Shown here: in pieces, positions 53,128 to 62,492 of the stretch | Numbering within the stretch: the first letter of the stretch is position 1 | Layout of the letters: every line of letters starts with the position of its first letter | Source of the DNA: Clostridium aquiflavi | Lineage (GTDB): Bacteria; Bacillota; Clostridia; Clostridiales; Clostridiaceae | Reading direction: 5' to 3' | DNA: 64,000 bases | Assembly (NCBI RefSeq): GCF_031344075.1 | Contig: NZ_JAVJAN010000012.1 | Coordinates: 1-64,000 of the forward strand | Made by a program: the position numbers and the translations under genes | Notes under the pieces: model-generated | What the model was told of the DNA's origin: nothing | The model's database searches: none | The model's input: only the letters and a program-made list of their open reading frames with translations

Positions 53128-54549
53128 CTAATATAGTGTATTTAATAATTTTATCTTCTTATCAATCATTTCATCTACTCTATTAACATATTCTCTAATG
53201 TCTTTTAGATTAGCAAATCTTTCAATTCTATCTTCATCTAGAAATATTATTTTACTAACAGCATCTGCCCCTAAAGCAATTACTGTTTGCTTTTCTTCAA
53301 TCATTTCTATATTGTAGACACATTCTTTGCCCTTTTTAGCATATCCTACATTCTCCATATTTCCAATCATATTTTTTTGTCTGTACATATAATATGGTGA
53401 AATATCTAGATGTTTTGCTAAATTCCTACTTTCTTCATACATTTTTATTATCTCTTCTTGTTTCGGAATGTCAAGTCCCTTTTTCAAGATAAAGTTTTCA
53501 TACATTCTAGAACCTCTTTTTAAACAAAGCCCATGAACGGTAATACTATCAGGATTTAATTTTATTAATTCATCCCTAGTTTTTATTAATTCTTCATGAC
53601 CTTCACCTGGTAATCCTATTATTATATCCATGTTAATATCATCAAATCCAAGTTCTCTTGCCATCTTAAACTTTTCTTTTATATCATCTACAGTATGATT
53701 TCTACCTATTAATTTTAATGTCTCATCATTCATAGTTTGTGGATTTATACTTATTCTAGTAACATCATACTCTTTCATTGTTTGCAACTTATCTAAAGTT
53801 ATAGTATCTGGCCTTCCACATTCAACAGTAAATTCTTTAATGTTTTTTTCTTTAACAAATCCATTATATATTTCAGTCATAACAGATTTGAATTGTTCAT
53901 CATCTACTGAAGTTGGTGTTCCGCCACCAAAATAAACCGTTTCTATTTCTAAATTCTTTTCTTTTACATATGAACTAATACCTTTAATTTCTTTAATTAA
54001 AGCCTCTAAATAAGGTTCAACCATTTTTTTATTTCCAACTATAGAATTAGATGTAAATGAACAATATAAACATTTAGTTGGACAAAAAGCCATGCCTATA
54101 TAAATAGAAATTTTATCTTGTTTCTTATTTACAAACTTCTCTTCTGATTTAGCAACTTCTAAACATATTTTCGCTTTATCTTCATATGCTAAATAATCAT
54201 TTTTAAATATATCCATGATTTCTTCTTCATTTTTGCCTTCTTGTATTAGCTTTAATGCTATTTTAGATGGTCTAATTCCTATTAAAATTCCCCATGGATA
54301 TTCATCTTTTGTTATTTCCTTTAAGCAAGAAAAAACGAACCTTCTAAGAGATTGTTTTATATTATCTCCTAAAGATTCTTCTTTCACATATTCCTCATGG
54401 GAAAATCTCATGATTTTATCATCAATATAAAAAGAATAATTGTATTCGTCATCTAAAAACTTAATCTCACTTAAAGGAAAATATATATTGAATAATTGGT
54501 ATACATCATATCTATACTTTAAGTTATTTAAATTAATTTTAATTTCCAT
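53128..54549 (-). CDS. hemZ: coproporphyrinogen dehydrogenase HemZ-like radical SAM protein
   Basis: The 473-residue protein has a radical SAM centre with FCPTKCLYCSFTS (near 155), following a 150-residue N-terminal domain specific to HemZ. VYFGGGTPTS and ISINPQTMNDETLKLIGRNH are HemN-family motifs. HemN/HemZ proteins oxidise coproporphyrinogen III in heme synthesis; clostridia often lack the full pathway, so the real substrate may differ. AGGGAGAAG precedes the ATG. It follows the MBL gene at 9 bp. Confidence 0.9.
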   Translation of the reverse strand: MEIKINLNNLKYRYDVYQLFNIYFPLSEIKFLDDEYNYSFYIDDKIMRFSHEEYVKEESLGDNIKQSLRRFVFSCLKEITKDEYPWGILIGIRPSKIALKLIQEGKNEEEIMDIFKNDYLAYEDKAKICLEVAKSEEKFVNKKQDKISIYIGMAFCPTKCLYCSFTSNSIVGNKKMVEPYLEALIKEIKGISSYVKEKNLEIETVYFGGGTPTSVDDEQFKSVMTEIYNGFVKEKNIKEFTVECGRPDTITLDKLQTMKEYDVTRISINPQTMNDETLKLIGRNHTVDDIKEKFKMARELGFDDINMDIIIGLPGEGHEELIKTRDELIKLNPDSITVHGLCLKRGSRMYENFILKKGLDIPKQEEIIKMYEESRNLAKHLDISPYYMYRQKNMIGNMENVGYAKKGKECVYNIEMIEEKQTVIALGADAVSKIIFLDEDRIERFANLKDIREYVNRVDEMIDKKIKLLNTLY

Positions 54550-54558
54550 ATCTTCTCC

Positions 54559-55161
54559 CTAGTATATTAAAAAACTATTTTTCCTTTTTTCATATCCTAT
54601 TGTAGACACTGGTCCATGTCCTGGATAGACTTCTATATCATCTCCAAGTATTAATAGTTTTTCTTTTATACTCTTTATAATTTCCTCAAAATTGCCACCT
54701 GCAAAATCAGTTCTTCCAATTGAGCCTTGGAAAAGTGTATCTCCAGTAAATAATTTATCCTCAATGAAAAAACAAAGTCCACCTTTTGTATGGCCTGGTG
54801 TTTCAATAACTTTAAATTCTTTATCACCTAATTTTATTGTATCACCTTCTTGCAAGTACCCAGATGCCTTTGGTAATGTGCCAAAAACAAAGTTATCTTT
54901 TTCCATATACTCTTCATCTATTTTATTTATATAAAATGGAACTTTAAAAGCTTCACTTAATTCAACTACTCCACCTACATGATCCATATGTCCATGTGTT
55001 AATAAAATATACTTTACATCTACCTTTAAAGAATCAATTATACTTTTTAGTCTTTCAGCATCTCCGCCTGGATCAATTATCCCACATTCTTTTGTGTTCT
55101 CATCTATTACTAAGTAACAATTTGCTTCATACATTCCTGCTGGAATTGTTTTTATAATCAA
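54559..55161 (-). CDS. metallo-beta-lactamase fold hydrolase (GloB-like)
   Basis: The 200-residue protein carries the zinc motif THGHMDHVGG (near 55) and downstream metal ligands in PGHTKGGLCFF, GDTLFQGSIGRTD and VYPGHGP. This pattern is shared with hydroxyacylglutathione hydrolase-like enzymes of the RelA-region cluster. The substrate is unknown, and bacteria of this group lack glutathione, so a thioester or persulfide is plausible. The start is unusual: GTG codons at 55173 and 55170 overlap the RBS, so the TTG at 55161 with AGGTGG 8 bp upstream fits better. Confidence 0.86.
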   Translation of the reverse strand: MIIKTIPAGMYEANCYLVIDENTKECGIIDPGGDAERLKSIIDSLKVDVKYILLTHGHMDHVGGVVELSEAFKVPFYINKIDEEYMEKDNFVFGTLPKASGYLQEGDTIKLGDKEFKVIETPGHTKGGLCFFIEDKLFTGDTLFQGSIGRTDFAGGNFEEIIKSIKEKLLILGDDIEVYPGHGPVSTIGYEKRKNSFLIY

Positions 55162-55191
55162 TATACACACCACCTAAAATAAAAATTTATT

Positions 55192-55641
55192 TTAAAAGTT
55201 TTTACTACTATCTAAAATTATTGTTACAGGGCCATCATTATTGATTTCAACTTTCATATCTGCTCCAAATTCTCCCGTTTCAACTTTTAGATTTGATTCT
55301 TTTAAAAGACTAAGAAATTCTTCATAAAGCTCTTTGGCCTCTTCTCCACCTTTAGCTTCCATAAAGTTAGGTCTTCTGCCTTTTCTACAATCTCCATACA
55401 ATGTAAATTGAGAAATAATTAATAACTCGCCTTTTACATCTAATAAAGATAAATTCATTTTTTCTTTCTCATCTTCAAAAATTCTTAAATTAATAACCTT
55501 ATCTCTTATGTATTTCAAATCCTCTAATGTATCACTTTTAGATATTCCTATCAATACATTGAGTCCTTTTCCTATTGAACCTACTATATTGCCATCAACT
55601 TTAACATTTGATGATGTTACCCTCTGTACTACTGCTCTCAT
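55192..55641 (-). CDS. dtd: D-aminoacyl-tRNA deacylase
   Basis: The 149-residue enzyme removes D-amino acids (and glycine mischarged on tRNA-Ala) from tRNA. The start MRAVVQRVTSSNVKVDG, ISQFTLYGDCRKGRRP and the last motif NDGPVTIILDS (the Gly-Pro dipeptide that reads chirality) are all present. Length is standard. It lies between relA (11 bp upstream) and the MBL gene, the normal clostridial order. Confidence 0.96.
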   Translation of the reverse strand: MRAVVQRVTSSNVKVDGNIVGSIGKGLNVLIGISKSDTLEDLKYIRDKVINLRIFEDEKEKMNLSLLDVKGELLIISQFTLYGDCRKGRRPNFMEAKGGEEAKELYEEFLSLLKESNLKVETGEFGADMKVEINNDGPVTIILDSSKNF

Positions 55642-55652
55642 ATTACCCTTCC

Positions 55653-57839
55653 TTAACTATTCATTCTATATACATCTAGTATACCTTTTATACCTTTTAT
55701 TTTTTTCATAAGATTTTTCAATTCATCAATAGAAGTAATTTTTATCTTTATATTTATAAATGCCACCCCATCTTTTGCTGGATTTGCATTTAATGCACTT
55801 AAATTTAATTTTAAATCAGTTATAACACTCATTATATCAGTTAAAATACCCATTTTATCATCTGACTTAACTTGAATTTCCGCAAAATATGCAGTACCTT
55901 TAGCTATTCCCCAAGCTACATCTACAACTTTATCTGCATCTGTTTGAATTAGATTTTTTAAATTACTACAATCAGTTCTATGAACTGAGACACCTCTACC
56001 TTTAGTTATATATCCAAGTATCTCATCTCCCGGAACCGGATTACAGCACTTAGCAAATCTAACCATAAGATTACTTTCACCTTTTACCGTAATACCATAA
56101 TTATCAACTGATCTTTTTCTCTCAGTTTTTAATATATGCTCTTCTATTGTTTTACTCAATACATCTTGATTATCTTTATCTTTATGTGGTTCATTTTCTT
56201 CCTTCAGTCTTGAAACAAAAGAAGATGGAGAAATTCCTCCAACGCCTATTAATACATGTAAATCCTCAATAAAATGAATGTTATATCTTTTAATTAATCT
56301 ATCATAGCTTTCACCTTTAGCTATATCTATAAAATTAACCCCTTGTTTTTTTAGTTCTTTTTCAAGAAGTTCTTTACCTTTTAATATATTTTCTTCTTTT
56401 TTAGCTTTTTTAAACCACTGTTTTATTTTACTTTTTGATTGATTACTTTTAGCAATGTTTAACCAATCCATATTAGGTCCTTTTGAATTAGATGATGTAA
56501 GTATCTCAACTATTTCACCAGTTTTTAATGTATAATCAAGTGGAACTATTCTTCCATTTACCTTAGCTCCTACACATTTATGTCCAATATCAGTATGTAT
56601 TCTATAAGCAAAATCTATTGGAGTTGCTTTTGCACATAGATTTATTACAACACCTTTTGGAGTAAAAACAAAAACTTCATCAGAAAATAAATCTATTTTA
56701 AAACCCTCTATAAATTCTTCTGCATCCGATGTTTCTTTTTGCCATTCTAACATATCTCTAAGCCATACTAACTTTTTCTCAAAATCTTTTACTTTATCTT
56801 CTTCATTTTTGTCGCCCTCTTTATATTTCCAATGGGCTGCAATTCCGTATTCTGCTGTTTTATGCATTTCAAAAGTTCTTATTTGAATTTCAAAGGTCTT
56901 CCCTTGATTTCCAATTACTGTTGTATGTAGTGATTGATACATATTAGGCTTTGGCATAGCTATATAATCTTTAAATCTACCTGGTATTGGCTTATATATT
57001 GTATGAACTATTCCCAAAACTCCATAACAATCTTTAACTGAATTCACCAATATTCTAATAGCTGTTAGATCAAAAATTTGTTCTATACTCTTATTTTTAT
57101 TTATCATTTTTTTATAGATGCTATAAAAATGTTTTGGTCTACCTTCAATATCCGAGTCTATTCCAGATTCATCTAATTTCTCTTTTAAATAGCAAACCAC
57201 TTCGTTTATGTATGTTTCTCTTTCTACCCTTTTTTCTGCTATTTGCTCTACTAATTGATAATATTCATCTTCATGTAAATATCTAAAAGAGAGATCTTCA
57301 AGTTCCCATTTTATTTTAGACATACCAAGTCTATGAGCTAAAGGAGCATAAATATCTAATGTTTCCTTTGCTTTTAATTTTTGTTTTCCTTTTGGCATGA
57401 ATTTAAGTGTTCTCATATTATGAAGTCTATCTGCTAATTTTATAATTATTACACGTATATCCTTAGCCATAGCAAGTAACATTTTTCTAACATTATCAGC
57501 TTGCTGCTCTTCTTTTGTTTTATATTGTATTTTTCCAAGCTTAGTTACTCCATTAACTAAATTTGCTATTTCTTCATTAAAAATAGTTTTCATACTCTCA
57601 TAAGAACATGTTGTATCCTCAATAACATCATGAAGTAAGCCAGCTGCAATTGTACTTGTATCCATTCCAAGTTCTGCAAGAATTTCTGCTACATCTATTG
57701 GATGAATTATATATGGCTCTCCCGATTCCCTTTTTTGCTCCTTATGTGCATCTTCTGCAAAGAAATATGCTTTTTTTATCATTTCTACATCAACATTATG
57801 ACAATTGGTATGAATCTTTTTCAATAATTTATCAATCAT
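55653..57839 (-). CDS. relA: bifunctional (p)ppGpp synthetase/hydrolase
   Basis: The 728-residue stringent-response protein has an HD hydrolase domain (GLLHDVIEDT near 67 and HNMRTL near 140), a synthetase domain (GRPKHFYSIYKKMINK near 240, FKDYIAMPKPNMYQSLHTTV), a TGS domain (about 390-450, ITPKGVVINLCAKATPIDFAYRIHTDIG) and a C-terminal ACT (about 655-728). Both active sites look intact, so this single Rel enzyme probably handles synthesis and degradation. AGGAGAG precedes the ATG. Confidence 0.97.
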   Translation of the reverse strand: MIDKLLKKIHTNCHNVDVEMIKKAYFFAEDAHKEQKRESGEPYIIHPIDVAEILAELGMDTSTIAAGLLHDVIEDTTCSYESMKTIFNEEIANLVNGVTKLGKIQYKTKEEQQADNVRKMLLAMAKDIRVIIIKLADRLHNMRTLKFMPKGKQKLKAKETLDIYAPLAHRLGMSKIKWELEDLSFRYLHEDEYYQLVEQIAEKRVERETYINEVVCYLKEKLDESGIDSDIEGRPKHFYSIYKKMINKNKSIEQIFDLTAIRILVNSVKDCYGVLGIVHTIYKPIPGRFKDYIAMPKPNMYQSLHTTVIGNQGKTFEIQIRTFEMHKTAEYGIAAHWKYKEGDKNEEDKVKDFEKKLVWLRDMLEWQKETSDAEEFIEGFKIDLFSDEVFVFTPKGVVINLCAKATPIDFAYRIHTDIGHKCVGAKVNGRIVPLDYTLKTGEIVEILTSSNSKGPNMDWLNIAKSNQSKSKIKQWFKKAKKEENILKGKELLEKELKKQGVNFIDIAKGESYDRLIKRYNIHFIEDLHVLIGVGGISPSSFVSRLKEENEPHKDKDNQDVLSKTIEEHILKTERKRSVDNYGITVKGESNLMVRFAKCCNPVPGDEILGYITKGRGVSVHRTDCSNLKNLIQTDADKVVDVAWGIAKGTAYFAEIQVKSDDKMGILTDIMSVITDLKLNLSALNANPAKDGVAFINIKIKITSIDELKNLMKKIKGIKGILDVYRMNS

Positions 57840-57878
57840 AAGGATAGCTCTCTCCTTTTGCTAAATTTCTGTAAATTC

Positions 57879-57904
57879 AAAGGCTGGTTATGTAACCAGC
57901 CTTT
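57879..57904. terminator. GC-rich hairpin between apt and relA
   Basis: AAAGGCTGGTTA pairs perfectly with TAACCAGCCTTT around a 2-base loop (57879-57904). The T-run on either side is only three to four bases. It may reduce read-through from apt into relA rather than fully stop it. Confidence 0.6.
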
Positions 57905-57945
57905 TCTTCTAATTATATATTATTTTATCAGTATTTTCAATAAAT

Positions 57946-58464
57946 TTAAATGTCATATTGAGTTAATGATATTACATCATACTCACCTAATTTATCTCTT
58001 CCTTTAAGATCTATTAATTCTATTAAAAATGCAAGTGAAATTACTTCTCCACCAGCTTGTTCAACTAATTTAGCAACACCTTCTACAGTTCCGCCAGTTG
58101 CTAATAAATCATCTACAATAGCAACTCTTTGACCTTTTTTAATAGAATCCTTATGAATTTGAAGTGAATCACTACCATATTCCAAATCATACTTAACAGA
58201 GATAGTTTCTCCTGGTAATTTACCTGGCTTTCTAACCGGAACAAATCCTGCACCTAATGCATATGCAACTGGAACACCAAATATAAATCCTCTTGCTTCT
58301 GGTCCAACAATTAAATCAATATCTTTATCTTTTAAATATTCTACAAACATATCAATTGAAGCTTTTAGTCCCTCACCGTCTCCTATTAATGTAGTTATAT
58401 CTTTAAAGCTTATTCCTTCTTTAGGAAATCCGTCAATTATTCTTATTTTTTCTTTTAAATCCAT
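57946..58464 (-). CDS. apt: adenine phosphoribosyltransferase
   Basis: The 172-residue salvage enzyme converts adenine and PRPP to AMP. The PRPP-binding motif is VAIVDDLLATGGT (about 119-131), and the N-terminal IRIIDGFPKEGISFKDIT and GPEARGFIFG are typical of Apt. Length is normal. GGAGGAG precedes the ATG by 5 bp. It follows the RecJ-like gene at 40 bp and precedes relA, the usual Firmicute order. Confidence 0.97.
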   Translation of the reverse strand: MDLKEKIRIIDGFPKEGISFKDITTLIGDGEGLKASIDMFVEYLKDKDIDLIVGPEARGFIFGVPVAYALGAGFVPVRKPGKLPGETISVKYDLEYGSDSLQIHKDSIKKGQRVAIVDDLLATGGTVEGVAKLVEQAGGEVISLAFLIELIDLKGRDKLGEYDVISLTQYDI

Positions 58465-58504
58465 GTTTACTCCTCCAAAAATGTTATTTTAGATTCAATA
58501 ACTT

Positions 58505-59368
58505 TTATTTTAAAAGCTCATTTTTCTTTGAACTATACAGATATTTAACAATCTGATCTGCCCTATCTTTGTCATCAGTAGTTAACAATTCTAGTACTAT
58601 TCTTGCATTGTCCATAATTCCAACAGGTCCTATTGTAGGCGTAATAAATTCTATCATGCTATCCATTGCATGACAATCAAACTCCATTATGCTATTAAAC
58701 TCTATTACCGATCTCAACCCATTATTATTTGTATTAAATAGAAACTTGTTTCCCTCTTTAATAAATACCTCATTTTCCCCTTTTATTGGAGTATCTGTAA
58801 ATTTTACTCCCATAAGAATTAAATCCAAATATTTATTAATACTTTTCATATTATAATATATAGCTATTGATTGCATTAACTTAAACGTTAAAGCACTTAT
58901 AGATAAATCCTTATACCTATATTGACAGCCTTTTTGATTTGGATTAATGTATATGTATTCATCTATAAACTTACTCTCTTTATTTTCAAGAACAATTAAA
59001 TTTATACCTAATTTTTTACATAAATTTATTTCTTCTTGCGATTTTAACCCTAAGCCTAAAGTTATTAACAGTTCAGCACCCAAAAAATCCACATTATTCT
59101 TTATGTCTTTAGAATTAAGTTTATCTCCACCATTTTCTTCATCATATATCAGATATTCAACATCTGCGTTTAAATACTTTAATACAAGTATTAGAGAAGC
59201 AGTGGCACAAATACCATCAACATTCGAAGTACCATAAACAATTATTTTCTTTCTATTATTCACAGCAGAGACTACTCTCTCTAATGCTTTGTTCATACCT
59301 TTAAGTATAAATGGGTTATATCCAGTAATATAATTTGGACAATAAATACTTTCCCAGAACTTACGCAT
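58505..59368 (-). CDS. RecJ-like DHH-fold protein lacking catalytic motifs
   Basis: The 287-residue protein resembles the DHH core of RecJ, with VVSAVNNRKKIIVYGTSNVDGICATASLILV, QEEINLCKKLGINLIVLENK and YINPNQKGCQYRYKDLSISALTFKLMQ parallel to RecJ. Where RecJ has metal-binding DxDxDG, this has GTSNVDG (46-52), keeping only the last aspartate; the DCG motif is LGL near 104-106; and the DHH motif is LENK (127-130). It also lacks the C-terminal half of RecJ (about 570 residues). It sits at the position where recJ normally lies, before apt and relA. It is probably a non-catalytic protein or regulator; the frame is fully open. Confidence 0.75.
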   Translation of the reverse strand: MRKFWESIYCPNYITGYNPFILKGMNKALERVVSAVNNRKKIIVYGTSNVDGICATASLILVLKYLNADVEYLIYDEENGGDKLNSKDIKNNVDFLGAELLITLGLGLKSQEEINLCKKLGINLIVLENKESKFIDEYIYINPNQKGCQYRYKDLSISALTFKLMQSIAIYYNMKSINKYLDLILMGVKFTDTPIKGENEVFIKEGNKFLFNTNNNGLRSVIEFNSIMEFDCHAMDSMIEFITPTIGPVGIMDNARIVLELLTTDDKDRADQIVKYLYSSKKNELLK

Positions 59369-59402
59369 TGCTTACTCCTCCATAAAATTAGAAAACATTT
59401 AT

Positions 59403-59431
59403 ATTATAATGTATAAAACGAATTTTTACAA
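59403..59431 (-). promoter_or_regulatory. promoter of the RecJ-like-apt-relA operon
   Basis: Minus-strand TTGTAA (59431-59426) and TATAAT (59408-59403) with 17-bp spacing, immediately downstream of the RNA terminator at 59441-59483. Confidence 0.75.
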
Positions 59432-59440
59432 ATATTTTAT

Positions 59441-59646
59441 AAAAAAATTAATAAACCTCCATATTTTTGTCTACGGAGGTTTAGGCACATCCCAAAAATA
59501 ATATACCGATATTATTGTCTATTTTATGTCATATCTCGTTAGCAAATTCAGCTAATAGATCAGCTCACACTATTAACTGAACTTGCCTCCTTGTCTGACA
59601 CAAAATATACGATCCATTTTTGGTCTATTATTTTCTTTCATGTGCC
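59441..59646 (-). ncRNA. rod-shaped terminated RNA, candidate 6S RNA
   Basis: On the minus strand GGCACAT (59646-59640) pairs with ATGTGCC (59490-59484). Inside it AAAATAATA (59634-59626) pairs with 59503-59495, a 12-bp helix joins 59607-59596 and 59531-59520, and a 17-bp helix joins 59586-59570 and 59558-59542 around an 11-base loop. Internal loops separate the helices. A terminator (AAACCTCC/GGAGGTTT, then TTTTTTT, 59483-59441) follows at once. The nested wobble-preserved helices show a real structured RNA. Length (163 plus terminator), rod form with open internal loops, and place in the secDF/recJ/apt/relA/aspS neighbourhood (B. subtilis 6S-1 is near aspS) suggest 6S RNA, but no sequence signature was matched. 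Confidence 0.6.
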
Positions 59647-59682
59647 TTAAATTAAAAGTCATATTTAATTTTATATAAATGT

Positions 59683-60573
59683 TTAAACTCTTTGTAGTTT
59701 CTTATTATTTGCTTTAATTTTGCCATTTCCAAGTTTATTTTTAAGATAAACCCATACTGGAGAAGCTACAAATATTGAAGAATAAGCACCTGCAACTATT
59801 CCTATAATAAGTGGAACAGTAAATTCTCTAACTGTTGGTACAAATATATTCACAGCAATTATTGTAAATAACGTTGTAAGGGTTGTATTTATAGATCTTG
59901 TCATAGTTTCTGTTAAGCTTGTATTAGCTATTTCTATTGAATTTGCTCTTCTCATAATCTTAGAATTTTCTCTTATTCTATCAAATATTACTATTGTATC
60001 ATTCATAGAATAACCTATTATAGTAAGAATTGCTGCAATAAAAGAAGTATTTACTGGTATTCCAAAAATAGCATATACACTTACTGTTATTAATACATCA
60101 TGTATTGTTGCTATTAAAGCTGCAACACCAAACTTAAATTCAAATCTTATTGCTATATATATAAGCATAACTATACATGCAACAAATAATGCTATCAATG
60201 AATTTTTTGTTAATTCCTTACCTATTGAAGCACCTATTTCTTGTTGATTAAGTAGTGCATCATCAGATAAATCATACTTTTCTTTTAATTCAGTCATTAT
60301 AGATGATACTTTTTCACTATTTAAATCTCCTGATTTTACTTCATATTGATTATCATTTATTGTATTTGTGACAGCATCTGCTGCATAAGTTTTTATTGTA
60401 TTATCTACATCTTGTTTATCTATACCATCTTTTAATTGAATTGTTAATTGAGTACCACCCTTAAAATCTATTCCAAAGTTTAAGCCTTTAGTAAACAAAA
60501 ATCCACATCCAATTAAAATTATAATTAGAGAAATTGAAAGCCATATCTTTGATTTTTCTATTATTTTAAACAT
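59683..60573 (-). CDS. secF: protein translocase subunit SecF
   Basis: The 296-residue membrane protein partners SecD to draw preproteins across the membrane using proton motive force. It has six membrane helices, with the first followed by the large external loop FGIDFKGGTQLTIQL, and the conserved IGYSMNDTIVIFDRIREN near helix 4. The ATG at 60573 has GGAGG 6 bp upstream and overlaps the secD stop by 8 bp, so translation is coupled. The ORF extends 24 bp further without an RBS. Confidence 0.95.
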   Translation of the reverse strand: MFKIIEKSKIWLSISLIIILIGCGFLFTKGLNFGIDFKGGTQLTIQLKDGIDKQDVDNTIKTYAADAVTNTINDNQYEVKSGDLNSEKVSSIMTELKEKYDLSDDALLNQQEIGASIGKELTKNSLIALFVACIVMLIYIAIRFEFKFGVAALIATIHDVLITVSVYAIFGIPVNTSFIAAILTIIGYSMNDTIVIFDRIRENSKIMRRANSIEIANTSLTETMTRSINTTLTTLFTIIAVNIFVPTVREFTVPLIIGIVAGAYSSIFVASPVWVYLKNKLGNGKIKANNKKLQRV

Positions 60574-61822
60574 GTTCTTCCTCCCTCTTAACTCCAAAAT
60601 GAGGTAATTTTTTTAGCAATCCTATATCAACTGATAAATTGACAAGTAATTTTGTTACAAATAATGATGTGAATAAACTTACAACTATACCTATCATTAA
60701 AGTAACTGCAAAACCTTTAACAGTTCCTGATCCAATGAAATATAAAATTAATCCTGCTAAAATTGTTGTTACATTTGAATCTACTATTGAAGAAAGAGCA
60801 TTTTCAAATCCTTTTTTTACTGATGTCTTTATTGATATACCTTTTTTCAATTCTTCTTTTATTCTTTCAAAAATAAGCACATTTGCATCAACTGCCATAC
60901 CTATTGTAAGAAGTAATGCTGCTATTCCTGGAAGTGTTAAAGTTACTCCAATTTCAGAGAATATTAATAATGTAATAGTGATATATAATGTTAACGCTAT
61001 ACTAGCTAATATTCCTGGAACTCTGTAATATAAAATCATAAATAAGAATACTAACCCTATTCCTATTGCTCCTGCCTTTAAAGCATTTGGAAGCGCTGTA
61101 GCTCCAAGTTGTGCTCCAACATTTTGTACTGAAGCAGCTTTAACAGTAACAGGTAATGCTCCTGAATTTATTATTCCAGCTAATTTCTTAGCATCTTCTA
61201 AACTAGTGCTTCCTGTTATTATTGCACTACCATCTGTAATTTGAGTTTGTACTGTAGGACTAGTTAAAAGCTCATCATCCATATAAACTGAAATTTTTTG
61301 TCCTACATATTTTCCTGTTGCTTCAGCAAATGCTTTTTGACCATCGTCATTTAGTTCTAATGATACAACTGGATTTCCATCTTGTTGATTAAGAATTGCT
61401 GATGCTTTTTTAACATCTTTACCAGTAAGAATTTCTTCACCTTCTGGACTTTTAAAAACCAAGTTTCCTGATTTACTTAAACTCTCTACAATTTCTTGAG
61501 AATCAAAGGCACCTGGAATATCAACCCTTATTCTTCTTTCTCCTTCTGTCGTTACAATAGTTTCAGCTACACCCATCTTATTAACTCTTAAAGAGATGTG
61601 CTCTTTTGTACTGTCTAATTGTTCCTTTGTAACTTTATCTTCTTGAATTTCCATTAACACAGAAACTCCACCTTGTAAGTCGAGACCTTTTTTTATAACA
61701 TCATTAAAAGATTTAATTTCCCATCCGCCTACTACAAATCCTTTAAATCCTGAAAAAGCTAAAAAAAGTGTTACAAGAACCATTACCACGAATAATGCTG
61801 AACTTTTTCCTTTTTTCTTCAT
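60566..61822 (-). CDS. secD: protein translocase subunit SecD
   Basis: The 418-residue partner of SecF has an N-terminal helix, then GLDLQGGVSVLMEI, the external P1 domain, and five more helices with LPGIAALLLTIGMAVDANVLIFERIKEE (the conserved DAN motif). Length is on the normal side for clostridia. GAGGGGGATTAAA precedes the ATG. The order yajC, TIGR04086, secD, secF is collinear with other clostridia; yajC is upstream but the gap of 230 bp suggests secD may have its own promoter. Confidence 0.95.
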   Translation of the reverse strand: MKKKGKSSALFVVMVLVTLFLAFSGFKGFVVGGWEIKSFNDVIKKGLDLQGGVSVLMEIQEDKVTKEQLDSTKEHISLRVNKMGVAETIVTTEGERRIRVDIPGAFDSQEIVESLSKSGNLVFKSPEGEEILTGKDVKKASAILNQQDGNPVVSLELNDDGQKAFAEATGKYVGQKISVYMDDELLTSPTVQTQITDGSAIITGSTSLEDAKKLAGIINSGALPVTVKAASVQNVGAQLGATALPNALKAGAIGIGLVFLFMILYYRVPGILASIALTLYITITLLIFSEIGVTLTLPGIAALLLTIGMAVDANVLIFERIKEELKKGISIKTSVKKGFENALSSIVDSNVTTILAGLILYFIGSGTVKGFAVTLMIGIVVSLFTSLFVTKLLVNLSVDIGLLKKLPHFGVKREEEHV

Positions 61823-62056
61823 TTTAATCCCCCTCTGCTAAATAAACAGCTATTATAGTTTTATAAATTAAACTTCACTTAGTTTTTTATTATGTAAAAC
61901 TACTATTTTAAATATAAGTCTTGGCTAGTAAATTGAAGATACATTTATCCTCATATTAAACCAAAACTTATACTTTTCTCTAAAATTGATTGTTCAATAT
62001 ATTTCCAACCAAAATGATTATATCACATTAAAAATTCTTAATAAAGATTTTTATAT

Positions 62057-62431
62057 TTATAAATTTATACCTAGCATGCCTGCTAAGAATCCAATCCCCA
62101 TAGAAATTGCAAATTTAGCTAAATCAAAAATTTTAAATGTTATTGCTCCGCTTATGTAACTTGAAATTATAAATAAAGCCATATAGTATATTATGCCTAT
62201 TCCAAGTCCTACTAACCATCCTTTAGACTTATTAGCTTTAGCCCCAATTATAGAACCAATAGCTAAACTTATTAAGGATATTATTACATACAGCATACTA
62301 AATATACTTGGTGTAAATTCCACTATCTTCATAAGTAAAGATAAGACAACTGCACCAACAAAACTTAATATTACTGCTCCAATGGAGCCTTTGCAAACAG
62401 ATCTCAAATAATTATTATTGTTATTTTGCAT
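62057..62431 (-). CDS. TIGR04086 family membrane protein
   Basis: The 124-residue protein has four hydrophobic helices (about 17-37, 41-61, 67-87, 96-122) and glycine-rich edges, with the family's placement between YajC and SecD. It is of unknown function (YrzE-like). AGGAGGTGTTGTTTTAAA precedes the ATG, a spacing of about 12, slightly long. Confidence 0.8.
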   Translation of the reverse strand: MQNNNNNYLRSVCKGSIGAVILSFVGAVVLSLLMKIVEFTPSIFSMLYVIISLISLAIGSIIGAKANKSKGWLVGLGIGIIYYMALFIISSYISGAITFKIFDLAKFAISMGIGFLAGMLGINL

Positions 62432-62492
62432 TTTAAAACAACACCTCCTAATACTTCATTTTATGAAGCATCAAGAGGCATTATGATTGATT

